Assembly: GCA_963773685.1 (NCBI GenBank)
Contig: CAVZBY010000011.1
Location: 682,001-746,000, forward strand
Direction: 5' to 3'
DNA: 64,000 nt
DNA from: JALHVH01 sp963773685
GTDB taxonomy: Bacteria > Acidobacteriota > Aminicenantia > Aminicenantales > Saccharicenantaceae
Positions 37,437 through 45,234 of this stretch are shown in pieces. Under the pieces are notes generated by a model. That model searched no databases. It was not told the origin of the DNA and saw nothing but the letters and a program-made list of their open reading frames with translations. Both the position numbers and the translations under genes were made by a program. How positions within the stretch are numbered: the first letter of the stretch is position 1; the number at the start of each line of letters is the position of its first letter.

Positions 37437-39521
37437 CTATTTCACCTTGAGCTCGAAGACGCCGTCCCAGCCGTCCGGGGGCGGGGCCTGGCGGAAGGCC
37501 GCGAGCCGCTCCAGATAGACGGCGGCCGGGGCGTCGGCCGGAAGCCCGCGGAACGCCGCCTCGGCCGCGTCCCAATCCCGCGCCCGGTAGGCTTCGAGGC
37601 CGCGCTCGAACGCCGCGACCCTCTCGATCTCCTCCGCGGTGGCCGTCGCCCGCTCAGCGACCGGCTCGAAGATGCGCACGGGGCGCGTCTTGCCGACGAC
37701 CCTGATCCTGTCGATCTCGCGGGCGAGGATGACGTCCTTGACGGCCTCCCGGGTCTCTTCGCCGATCAGGAGGAAGATCCCGTACTGCTTGCAGGCGCCT
37801 TCGAGCCGCGAGGCCAGGTTCATGGTATCGCCCATGGCGGTGTAATCGAACCTCTTCTGGGAGCCCATGTTCCCGACGACGGCCGGCCCGGAGTGGATGC
37901 CGACGCGGGCGAAGACCTCGCTTCCGAACCGGCGCGCGAATTCCGGCCTCAGCTCGGCCAGCCTTTTCTGACAGCGGAGGGCCGCCCGGCAGGCCCTGAG
38001 GGCGTGGTCCGGCTGGTCGAGCGGCGCGTTCCAGAAGGCGATGATGGCGTCCCCCTCGTACTTGTCGAGGGTCCCGCCCGTCTCCAGGATGATGTCGGTC
38101 ATCTCGGAGAGGTAGGCGTTGAGGAGCTCGACCAGCGCCTCGGGAGAGAGCTTCTCCGAGACCGAGGTGAAACCGGCCACGTCGGAGAAGAACGCCGAGA
38201 TCTCGCGCCTCTCCCCTCCCAGGTCGAGCATGGCAGGGTTCTCGAGGATCTTCTCGATGACGTCCGGGCTCAGGTAATGCTTGAAGACGCTCTTGATGAA
38301 GCGGCGCTGGCGCCCCTCCACTCCGTAGTTGAGGAGAGAAGCGGCGACGGAGCCGAGAAGCGCGGCGAAGACGGGGACGACGAACGGCAGCCACGTCCCC
38401 GCCGCAAAGGCCAGCGAAGAGGCCGCCGCCGGGAGCGCCGCGAAGAGCGCGAAGAGGCCGGCGACCCTCCAGGTCCCGCTCGCGAGGGATACGACGACCG
38501 GGGCGAGGAGTGATAGGAGAAGGATATACAGGAGCGTGACGGCGCCGGACGGGACACGGACGGAATCGCCGTTCAGGAGGTTGTCCAGGGCCGCCGCCTG
38601 GATCTCGGTCCCGGGGCAGACGGCGCTGAAGGGCGTGGGACGCAGGTCGAGGAGCCCGGGTGCGCTCGTCCCGACGAGGACAGTCTTGCCGGAGAATTCC
38701 TTGGGATCGATCTGAGGGGGTTTGCCTTCGTCCATCTGGGCCCAGGAATTGATGATGGCGGCGGCCGACCAGCTCTTGTAGGTCCCGGTCGGTCCGTGAT
38801 ATCGGATGATCATCCGTCCGCGTCGGTCCAGGGGGACGTTCCCTATTTCCGTCTTCCCGCCGACGAACCTATTCATCGCCAGCGGAAGCGAAGGAAGGAC
38901 GAGAACGTCGTAGGAAAAGGCCAGCGGAAGGCGGCGAAAGATGCCGTCCTCATCGGGGGCGAATCTGACGTTGCCGGCGCCGACCGCCGACCGGAGGAGA
39001 ACCTCGATAGGCAGGGTGACCGAGCGGAGCGGCTCGATGGCCCCCGCCGGCACCGGCGAGGGCGGCAGGGCGAATCGTGCCAGCTCGCGGACCGCGGCCT
39101 CATCCTTGTCCTTGGCCTCCTCGCTGAGGAAGAACGGGATGAAGACGTTGCCCGAAGCCTTCATCGCGCAGGCCAGGATCTCGTCGTCCTCGACCCCGTA
39201 TCGCGAGCCCTCGCTCAGGATGAGGTCGAAGAAGACCGCTTTCGCCCCGCCGGCTTTGAGATAATCGATGATGGCCACATAGATCTGGCGCGGCCACGGC
39301 CAGGGAAGGCTCTGCGCTTTTTCATAGACGTCGAGGCTCTCCTGGTCGATGAGGATGAGGGCGATATCCGCATCCGCGCGCGAGGAAGAAGCGAACAGCC
39401 TCAGCCTGAGGTCCCAGGACTTCCACTCCAGGGGCTCGAAAAGGCCGAGGGAATGGATGAGGAGCGCGACCAGGAATACGGCCCCCCCGACGGCGAGGCC
39501 GCGGAGAAGCTTCTTGGACAT
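37437..39521 (-). CDS. Adenylate/guanylate cyclase with CHASE2 sensor
   Basis: An intact 694-residue protein. Residues 1-25 are a membrane helix and about 30-320 an extracellular CHASE2 domain (LEWKSWDLRLRLFA; ALILIDQESLDVY; AIIDYLKAGGAKAVFFDLI). Three membrane helices follow at about 330-400. The class III cyclase domain starts near 435: REISAFFSDVAGFTSVSEKL (first metal Asp), DKYEGDAIIAFWNAP (second), FARVGIHSGPAVVGNMGS and RFDYTAMGDTMNLASRLE. A TPR-like C-terminus ends it (FERGLEAYRARDWDAAEAAF). The YTA-type context favours ATP as substrate. First gene of the cluster MBL hydrolase, channel, lipoprotein. Confidence 0.9.
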   Translation of the reverse strand: MSKKLLRGLAVGGAVFLVALLIHSLGLFEPLEWKSWDLRLRLFASSSRADADIALILIDQESLDVYEKAQSLPWPWPRQIYVAIIDYLKAGGAKAVFFDLILSEGSRYGVEDDEILACAMKASGNVFIPFFLSEEAKDKDEAAVRELARFALPPSPVPAGAIEPLRSVTLPIEVLLRSAVGAGNVRFAPDEDGIFRRLPLAFSYDVLVLPSLPLAMNRFVGGKTEIGNVPLDRRGRMIIRYHGPTGTYKSWSAAAIINSWAQMDEGKPPQIDPKEFSGKTVLVGTSAPGLLDLRPTPFSAVCPGTEIQAAALDNLLNGDSVRVPSGAVTLLYILLLSLLAPVVVSLASGTWRVAGLFALFAALPAAASSLAFAAGTWLPFVVPVFAALLGSVAASLLNYGVEGRQRRFIKSVFKHYLSPDVIEKILENPAMLDLGGERREISAFFSDVAGFTSVSEKLSPEALVELLNAYLSEMTDIILETGGTLDKYEGDAIIAFWNAPLDQPDHALRACRAALRCQKRLAELRPEFARRFGSEVFARVGIHSGPAVVGNMGSQKRFDYTAMGDTMNLASRLEGACKQYGIFLLIGEETREAVKDVILAREIDRIRVVGKTRPVRIFEPVAERATATAEEIERVAAFERGLEAYRARDWDAAEAAFRGLPADAPAAVYLERLAAFRQAPPPDGWDGVFELKVK

Positions 39522-39535
39522 CCGCCCCGGGCCGG

Positions 39536-40457
39536 TCAGGGTTTCAGCCCTTTCGCGGCCTGGAGGAACCGCGCCGTCCGGACATCGAGCGTCTTGGGCA
39601 CGGCCTTCGTTCCCTTGATCAGGGAGTTGACCTTGCCGAGCCTGTCCTCGGCCGAGGGATGCGTCTTGAACCAGCCCTTGGCCCCGCCCGCGGCCGGACC
39701 GCCGGTCATCGTCTTCAGGAACCGGGCCAGCCCGTTCGGATCGTAGCCGGTCGCCACCGCGTACTTGACGCCCAGCTTGTCGGCTTCGTACTCGTACTTG
39801 CGGTCATAGCCCTTCTCGACCAGGCTCTCGACGATATCGCCCAGGACGTTCTCGAAGATGCCCGTGAGCTGGGCCAGCTCCTTGGAGCCGTAACGGGTCG
39901 ACGGCCTCCTTGCCCAGGATCTTGAAGGCGTCGACCAGCCGCGATTTCTTGATGGACGCCAGCCCGTGCTTGGCCGAGACGTGGCCGATCTCGTGGGCCA
40001 GGATCGAGGCCATCATCTCCTCGTCCTTGCAGCGCTTGAGGAGCCCCTTGGTGATGAAAACGAACCCGCCGGGGGCGGCCAGGGCGTTGACCTCGTCGGT
40101 GTCCAGGATGAGGAAATGGTACCCGCCGTAGGTCTCCGGCCGGTCGGAGGAGTAGCTGATCGCCCGGCCGCAGGTGTTCACATAATCCGTGAGGCCCGTG
40201 TTCCCGAGGACCTTGTATCTGGAGAGGATCAGGGCCGAAACCGCCCGTCCGATATAGTATTCCTCCTGTTCGGTGATCTCGGAAAAGGTCGTCCGCACGG
40301 CCTCGCTCGTCTTGACGATGGAATCCTTGTCCTTCTCGGAGATCTTCCCCGTATCGCCCAGGACCTTGGCCCCTTCCTGGACGACGGAGCACTGGGCGAA
40401 GAGGAGGCCCGCGAGCGCGGCGGTCGCGACCATGGAGCCGGAGCGGAGCGCCTTCAC
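39536..40457 (-). CDS. M48-family metalloprotease, lipoprotein-like signal (one frameshift)
   Basis: About 305 residues. The N-terminal signal (GSMVATAALAGLLFAQCSVV) has a lipobox-like cysteine. QEEYYIGRAVSALILSRY, YHFLILDTDEVNALAAPGG and FVFITKGLLKRCKDEEMMAS precede the active-site AHEIGHVSAKHG (HExxH). A shift near 39905 is followed by the region with the third zinc ligand and the final THPSAEDRLGKVNSLI, where a His before P-x-x-x-x-R is typical of BepA/LoiP-like proteins. A periplasmic quality-control protease is likely. It overlaps the SH3 gene by 4 bp (ATGA). Confidence 0.87.
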
Positions 40458-40942
40458 TTTCCACCTCCCGACCCGGCCAGCTTGCCTTTCTTGATGAAGG
40501 CTTCGACCTCCGCCGGAGAGACGGTCAGCTTGAGCATCCTGTCGACGGCGGCGAAGTTGGCGTCCGCGTGTTTCGCTTTATAGCTGTCCTCCACCTGCTT
40601 GTTGAAGCCCTTCCCGGCGAGGGCGACCTCGCTGGCCGAAGCCTGGGTCTTCCTCGTGCCGCCGACGGACGCCAGGTTGAACTTCTTCGTCTCGACGGCG
40701 CTCGAATGGATCCAGCCGACGACGCCCGTGGAGGTCTTGACCTGTACCCAGCCGTTCTGTTCGGCGAGCTTGGTCAGCGAGTCCCCGGCCTTGAGGGCGG
40801 CGACCGCGGCGGAATAGAACTTCGGCTCCTTCCGCAGGCTCGTCGACTGGACCTTGACCACGACGGTCTCGGCTGCGATCAGAAGGATCACGATCGCCAG
40901 AATGGCTCCGGCAATCACGACCGGCCTATGGGCATGCTTCAT
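40454..40942 (-). CDS. Secreted/anchored bacterial SH3-domain protein
   Basis: A 162-residue protein: N-terminal membrane anchor (PVVIAGAILAIVILLIAAET), then an SH3b domain (VKVQSTSLRKEPKFYSAAVA; LKAGDSLTKLAEQNGWVQVK; GVVGWIHSSAVETKKF) and a helical C-terminus (FAAVDRMLKLTVSPAEVEAF). SH3b domains bind peptidoglycan or peptide ligands in the periplasm. Translational coupling to the M48 protease suggests that it guides or regulates that enzyme. Confidence 0.83.
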   Translation of the reverse strand: MKHAHRPVVIAGAILAIVILLIAAETVVVKVQSTSLRKEPKFYSAAVAALKAGDSLTKLAEQNGWVQVKTSTGVVGWIHSSAVETKKFNLASVGGTRKTQASASEVALAGKGFNKQVEDSYKAKHADANFAAVDRMLKLTVSPAEVEAFIKKGKLAGSGGGK

Positions 40943-41002
40943 CCTTCACTCCTTCTTTCGTCTGGCCACATGATAGGTAAAACCGGTCGCGGATGTCAAT
41001 CT

Positions 41003-41117
41003 AAGGCGAGACAAGCGAGAGGTGCGAGATAAGCGAGACAGGCGAGATGGACAAGACGGGACAGACAGGCAAAACGGGCGAGACTTCCCCCCTTCCTAAA
41101 GGGGGGTTGGGGGGGAT
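41003..41117. repeat. GA-rich degenerate tandem repeat followed by a C/G palindrome
   Basis: 41003-41083 repeats GCGAGACA/GGCGAGAT-like units (AAGCGAGA, TGCGAGAT, AAGCGAGA, AGGCGAGA, GGGCGAGA) about every 8-17 bases. Directly after, 41088-41117 contains CCCCCCTTCCTAAAGGGGGG-like sequence and GGGGGGG, the same palindrome family as at 50096-50192. No gene is seen here. Confidence 0.65.
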
Positions 41118-41986
41118 TTACCGAGACCGGCGTACCCGGGCCTTGCGTTGGCACTTCGGGCAGAAGAACGTGCTCCGACCTCCGACCCGGATGCGGCGGA
41201 TCGAGGTCCCGCAGGCGCGGCAGGTCTTCCCTTCCCGGCCGTAGACCTTGTGAAGCGACTGGTAGTCGCCCGGCTCCCCGTCGGAATCGGTGAAGTCCCT
41301 GATCGTCGAGCCTTTCCGGGCAATGGCCCGCCGGAGGACATCGCGCACCGATCTCCTCAGCGTCTCGAGATCCTTGTCGCCGAGGGCGGCGGCGGAGGTC
41401 AGCGGATGGAGCCGCGCCCGGAATAGGATCTCGTCGGCGTAGATATTCCCGATACCCGCCAAGATCCTCTGGTCTAGCAGAAGGCTCTTGAGGCGGCCCT
41501 TCCGGCTCCGAAAGCGGGCGGCGAACTCTTCCCTGCCCGATTCCAGCGGCTCAGGCCCGAGGGCTTCGAGCTCCGGGGCAGGGCAAGCTGTTTCCGGTCC
41601 CAATAAAAGCATGAAGCCAAACTTGCGAATGTCATGAAATCGAAGCTGGGTTGAAGGGGCCCTGCGACCCCCCCTGGCCTGACACGTTAACGGGATGATC
41701 AGCCGGGTATGCTTGTCGACGGGGTCGGAGGGCCGCGCCAGAAGGAGCCTGCCCGTCATCTTCAGGTGAAAGACGAGCGTCCATCCCCCCTCGCAGGAGA
41801 TGAGGGCCATCTTCCCCCGGCGCCGCAGGCCGAGGACCCGCTTCCCCGCCAGGACGGCGAGCCCGCCGCCGGGGCGGCCGGCGGAGGAGGGGCGGGAACA
41901 GGAGGCGGGCGGGACCGAGCTCCGCGCCCTCGAGCCGAGGGCGCCAGGCCGCGGACGATGGTCTCGACCTCGGGAAGCTCGGGCAT
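41118..41986 (-). CDS. mutM: Formamidopyrimidine-DNA glycosylase (two frameshifts)
   Basis: Base-excision-repair glycosylase/AP lyase for oxidised purines. The N-terminus MPELPEVETIVRGL carries the catalytic Pro2 and Glu3. Shifts near 41940 and 41860 join it to LEGAELGPARLLFPPLL and LISCEGGWTLVFHLKMTGRL (Lys of the beta-sheet lid). Then LRFHDIRKFGFMLLL, the H2TH region (LLLDQRILAGIGNIYADEIL) and the C-terminal zinc finger CRACGTSIRRIRVGGRSTFF with CPKCQ follow. All catalytic elements are present, so the gene is probably intact in the organism. Confidence 0.92.
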
Positions 41987-42037
41987 GGCGCCATTGTACT
42001 TGATTTAGGGGGTGTTTTCGATTAAGATTCGAGACTC

Positions 42038-42406
42038 ATGAAATTCAAAGCGCTGCTTCCGATGGTCCTCGGCTGGATCGTCCCGGGCCTGGGGCATATC
42101 GTCCAGAAGAAGTATGCCCGCGGGGCGGTCTTCTTCGTTTCCATCTTCGCGATGACGGGGCTCGGCCTGGCCATGGGAGGCAAGGTCTATCCCTTCCAGA
42201 CGGAGAACCCGCTGACGGTCCTGGCCTTCTTCGCCGACCTCGGGAACGCGCTCTTTTACGCCCTGGCCCGGCTCCTGGCCATCGGTCCGGGCGCTCTCGA
42301 GCGGACGACCTTCGAGTTCGGGACGGCCTACATCGCCGGCGCCGGCCTCCTGAACTATCTCGTCGCCCTGGACGCGCACGACATCGCCGCGGGGAAGAAA
42401 TCATGA
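42038..42406 (+). CDS. DUF6677-like small membrane protein
   Basis: A 122-residue protein with two to three membrane segments: LLPMVLGWIVPGLGHIVQKK, GAVFFVSIFAMTGLGLAMGG and FGTAYIAGAGLLNYLVALDA. The PGLGH(I/V)xQ-(K/R)-(K/R) opening, as in TM2-type and DUF6677 proteins, is distinctive. It overlaps the next small gene (ATGA at 42403) and leads the ftsEX unit, so it may be part of the cell-envelope operon. Function unknown. Confidence 0.72.
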   Translation: MKFKALLPMVLGWIVPGLGHIVQKKYARGAVFFVSIFAMTGLGLAMGGKVYPFQTENPLTVLAFFADLGNALFYALARLLAIGPGALERTTFEFGTAYIAGAGLLNYLVALDAHDIAAGKKS

Positions 42407-42579
42407 TCCTCGAAAGCCACCTCTTCTCCATGGCCCTGTACGCGTTCTTCGTGGCGCTGGTGATGGCGCTCCTCAGGCGGGAGGGCCGGAAGGCGCGCAT
42501 CCGGTACGGGGTGACCCTCTTCCTCATCATGGTCGCCGGCGCGCTCGCGTTCGGCTGGTTCATGTATCTCTTCATTTGA
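42403..42579 (+). CDS. 58-residue membrane protein before ftsE
   Basis: A short ORF: MILESHLFSMALYAFFVALV, a basic loop (LLRREGRKARIRYG) and a second helix (VTLFLIMVAGALAFGWFMYL). Its start overlaps the stop of the preceding gene and its stop TGA shares a base with the ftsE ATG (TGATG at 42577-42581), a strong sign of translational coupling. Two helices with a basic cytoplasmic loop; no known family. Confidence 0.7.
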   Translation: MILESHLFSMALYAFFVALVMALLRREGRKARIRYGVTLFLIMVAGALAFGWFMYLFI

Positions 42580-43244
42580 TGATCGAGCTGTTTCACGTCT
42601 CGAAGCAGTATCAACCTCCCCAGTGGGCCCTTTCGGACATCAGCCTCCAGGTCAAGAACGGGGATTTCCACTTCATCACCGGGCCCAGCGGCTCGGGCAA
42701 GACGACCCTCCTCAAGATCATCTTCCGGGAGATCCTGCCCACCGAGGGCCAGATCATCATCGACGGCGTCAACCTCCTGAAGCTGCCGAACCACCGGATC
42801 CACGAGCTCCGGCGGACGATGGGCATCGTCTTCCAGGATTTCCGCCTCCTCTTCCACAGGACCGTCTTCGATAACGTGGCCGTGCCCCTCCAGGTCCTGG
42901 GCGAGGCCCGCAAGGAGATCCGGCGGCGGGTCTTCAACACGCTCCGCATGGTCAACCTTCACAACAAGATGTGGGACCTCCCGGCGCGCCTGTCCTACGG
43001 GGAACAGCAGAGGGTGGCCATCGCCCGGGCCATCGTCAACGACCCGAAGATCATCCTGGCCGACGAGCCCACGGGCAATCTCGACCCGGAGCTGGCCTTC
43101 GAGATCATCTCCCTCTTCAAGGAGATCAACGCCCGGGGCACGACGGTCATCATCGGGAGCCACGACCGGGAGCTCATCCGCCATTTCGGGGACCGGATCC
43201 TCTTTCTCCAGAAGGGCCGGCTCATCCGGAGGGACGCCTCGTGA
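42579..43244 (+). CDS. ftsE: Cell-division ABC ATPase FtsE
   Basis: A 221-residue ATPase of the FtsEX complex, which activates peptidoglycan hydrolases at the septum. Walker A is TGPSGSGKTTLL, the signature LSYGEQQRVAIARA and Walker B IILADEPTGNLD; MIELFHVSKQY is the usual N-terminus. The ATG at 42579 is preferred over the TTG three bases earlier. Stop and ftsX GTG overlap by 3 bases. Confidence 0.93.
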   Translation: MIELFHVSKQYQPPQWALSDISLQVKNGDFHFITGPSGSGKTTLLKIIFREILPTEGQIIIDGVNLLKLPNHRIHELRRTMGIVFQDFRLLFHRTVFDNVAVPLQVLGEARKEIRRRVFNTLRMVNLHNKMWDLPARLSYGEQQRVAIARAIVNDPKIILADEPTGNLDPELAFEIISLFKEINARGTTVIIGSHDRELIRHFGDRILFLQKGRLIRRDAS

Positions 43245-44137
43245 ACGTCCGCCGGATGAAGTATCTGGCCGGGGCCGCGGCCGGCAGCCTCTGGCAATTC
43301 CGGGGGCGGAACGTCTTCTCGACGACGATCATCTGCCTGTCGTTCCTCATCGTCGGCGTCTTCCTCTCGCTGGCGAACAATCTTCAGCACGTCGCCCGCG
43401 GGGTCTCGGCCGATATGACGGTGGCTTTCTTCCTCCAGAAGAATGCCGCGCCTTCGGACCTCGCGGAGCTCGAACGGCGCCTGCGGGCTTCTCCGCTCGT
43501 CGCCGGCATCGCGACCGTCGCCCCGGAGGCGGCCCTGGAGAGGTTCCGGAACGACTTCCCCGAGCTCGGGGACATCCTCGACAATCTGGCATCCAATCCC
43601 TTCCCGGCCTCCATCGAGGCGCGGCTGAAGCGCGAGGCCGGGGAGCCCGGGAAGATCGCCGCGTTCGTCCGCGAGTTTCGGACGGCCCGGGGCGTCGCGG
43701 ACGCCCAGTACAACCGGGACTGGGTGGACCGGATGCGGGCTCTGAGCCGCCTGGTCCGGGCCGTCGGGTTCTTCCTCGGCGGGATCCTCGTCCTGGCGTC
43801 CTTCTTCATCATTTCCAACGTCATCAAGCTCAACGTCCTCGCCCGGAAGAACGAGATCGAGATCCTCAGGCTCGTCGGCGCCACGAACACGTTCATCCGC
43901 ATTCCGTTCCTCCTCGAGGGGATGGCCCTGGGCATCCTGGGGAGCCTCGCCTCCCTGGCCCTCCTCTTCGTCGCCGTCAAGATGTTCCCCGTTTACGTCG
44001 GCTCCCTGGGGGCCCTCCAGCAGGTCCTGAGCTTCCGGTTCCTCAGCCTCGCCCAGGGCTTCGGGCTGATCGCGGCCGGGGCCGCCATCGGGCTCCTGGG
44101 CAGTGCAACATCGGTGTCGCGATTCCTGAAGATCTGA
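43241..44137 (+). CDS. ftsX: Cell-division permease-like protein FtsX
   Basis: A 298-residue membrane partner of FtsE. TM1 is FSTTIICLSFLIVGVFLSLA, and the extracellular loop has MTVAFFLQKNAAPSDLAELE and LDNLASNPFPASIEARLK. Three C-terminal helices (GFFLGGILVLASFFIISNVI; LLEGMALGILGSLASLALLF; FGLIAAGAAIGLLGSATS) follow, with NEIEILRLVGATNTFIRIPF, the coupling helix typical of FtsX. The start is a GTG at 43241. Intact. Confidence 0.93.
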   Translation: MNVRRMKYLAGAAAGSLWQFRGRNVFSTTIICLSFLIVGVFLSLANNLQHVARGVSADMTVAFFLQKNAAPSDLAELERRLRASPLVAGIATVAPEAALERFRNDFPELGDILDNLASNPFPASIEARLKREAGEPGKIAAFVREFRTARGVADAQYNRDWVDRMRALSRLVRAVGFFLGGILVLASFFIISNVIKLNVLARKNEIEILRLVGATNTFIRIPFLLEGMALGILGSLASLALLFVAVKMFPVYVGSLGALQQVLSFRFLSLAQGFGLIAAGAAIGLLGSATSVSRFLKI

Positions 44138-44151
44138 ATCCGAGGCTGCCC

Positions 44152-44326
44152 GTGACTGTAGCCGCAAGCTTCAGCTTGCGCTCGAAAACGACGCCTTGCA
44201 TCGCACAGAAGCTACGGCTAGGACGCAGGCTAAAGCCTGCGGCTACAAACAAGAACGCCCAGCAGAAGCCCCTCAAAGGCATCGTTTTTTGCTCAAGCTA
44301 TAGCCGCAAGCTTCAGCCTGCGTCAC
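44152..44326. repeat. Palindromic (REP-like) repeats after ftsX
   Basis: Three palindrome copies: TGTAGCCGCAAGCTTCAGCT-type at 44156-44181, GCAGGCTAAAGCCTGC at about 44224-44239 followed by GGCTACA, and ATAGCCGCAAGCTTCAGCCT-type at about 44299-44321. They lie in both orientations relative to each other. The remaining bases of the 308-bp gap (44138-44445) show no gene; the last 100 include the upstream region of the rodZ-like gene. Confidence 0.75.
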
Positions 44327-44445
44327 GGATCTTGGATCGGTGGCGGCGACATCATGAGGCTAATGAACGGCCAAGGAGAATACGACGCCTGAAAACGTTC
44401 GAAAATTTGACATAACCCGGTGATTGCCATAAAATTGCGGGCAGA

Positions 44446-45219
44446 ATGACATCCCCGGGACAGGAGCTCAAGAAGGAACGCGAAGCCAGGGGGATCTCCC
44501 TCAAGGCGATCGCGGACGCGACCCGGATCACGCAGAGGTACCTCGAGGCCGTCGAATCCGACCGGTTGGATCTCCTGCCTGGAGGATTCTTCATCAAAGG
44601 CATCCTGAGAGCTTATGCCGGGGCCGTCGGCCTGGACGAGGAAGCCATCCTCGAAAGATACCGGCGCGCCGGCGTCCTGAAAGCCGCGGGCCCCGATCCG
44701 TCGCGGAAACCGGCTTCGGAAGGCGGAAGATCCAAGAAGCGGACCCGGTCCATGGCCGGAGCCGCGGCCGTCCTCATCGTCGTCGCCAGCTTCGCCGCCT
44801 ATTTCCTGTTCCGGCCGGGGAGAACAGCTCTCCCTCCGTCCGAAATACGGACTTCGACCGGCGCTCCGGAACGATCCGACATCATCCTTCCGGAGGCCGA
44901 AGCCGCCCCGGCTGCCGTCGCGCCCCAACCTGAAAAGGGTCTCCGGTTCGAGATCTCTTTCGTCCAGGAGACGTGGATCCAGGTCTATGCCGACGGCCGG
45001 CTCGTCCTCGACGGGATCCGGAAGGCCGGAAACACGGCGGAGGTCCGGGCCGAGACCGAGCTTCTCATCCATCTCGGCAACGCCGGCGGGCTCTCCTACA
45101 CGCTCAACGGAAAACCGGGCAAACCCTTCGGAAGCCCCGGCGCCGTCGTCAAGAACATCCGGATCACCGAGGCCGACCTGGCGTCCTTCGTCCGCGACGA
45201 CGGGACCGGAGAGACGTAA
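44446..45219 (+). CDS. RodZ-like HTH membrane protein
   Basis: A 257-residue protein: N-terminal HTH_25 (GQELKKEREARGISLKAIAD; TRITQRYLEAVESDRLDLLP; GGFFIKGILRAYAGAVGLDE), a basic linker, one membrane helix (AGAAAVLIVVASFAAYFLF), a Pro/Ala linker and a periplasmic DUF4115 domain (LRFEISFVQETWIQVYADGR; GNAGGLSYTLNGKPGKPFGS). This is the layout of RodZ, which links MreB to the cell wall; many bacteria have several such proteins. It is followed 15 bp later by the NtrY-like kinase, so it is probably the first gene of a membrane-sensing operon. Confidence 0.85.
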   Translation: MTSPGQELKKEREARGISLKAIADATRITQRYLEAVESDRLDLLPGGFFIKGILRAYAGAVGLDEEAILERYRRAGVLKAAGPDPSRKPASEGGRSKKRTRSMAGAAAVLIVVASFAAYFLFRPGRTALPPSEIRTSTGAPERSDIILPEAEAAPAAVAPQPEKGLRFEISFVQETWIQVYADGRLVLDGIRKAGNTAEVRAETELLIHLGNAGGLSYTLNGKPGKPFGSPGAVVKNIRITEADLASFVRDDGTGET

Positions 45220-45234
45220 GGAAGCGGGCGACCG

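Noticed and set aside
41047..41244. Short plus-strand open frame over the GA-rich repeat and the mutM 3' end
   Set aside because: Its codons come from repeat DNA and from the antisense of mutM's zinc finger.
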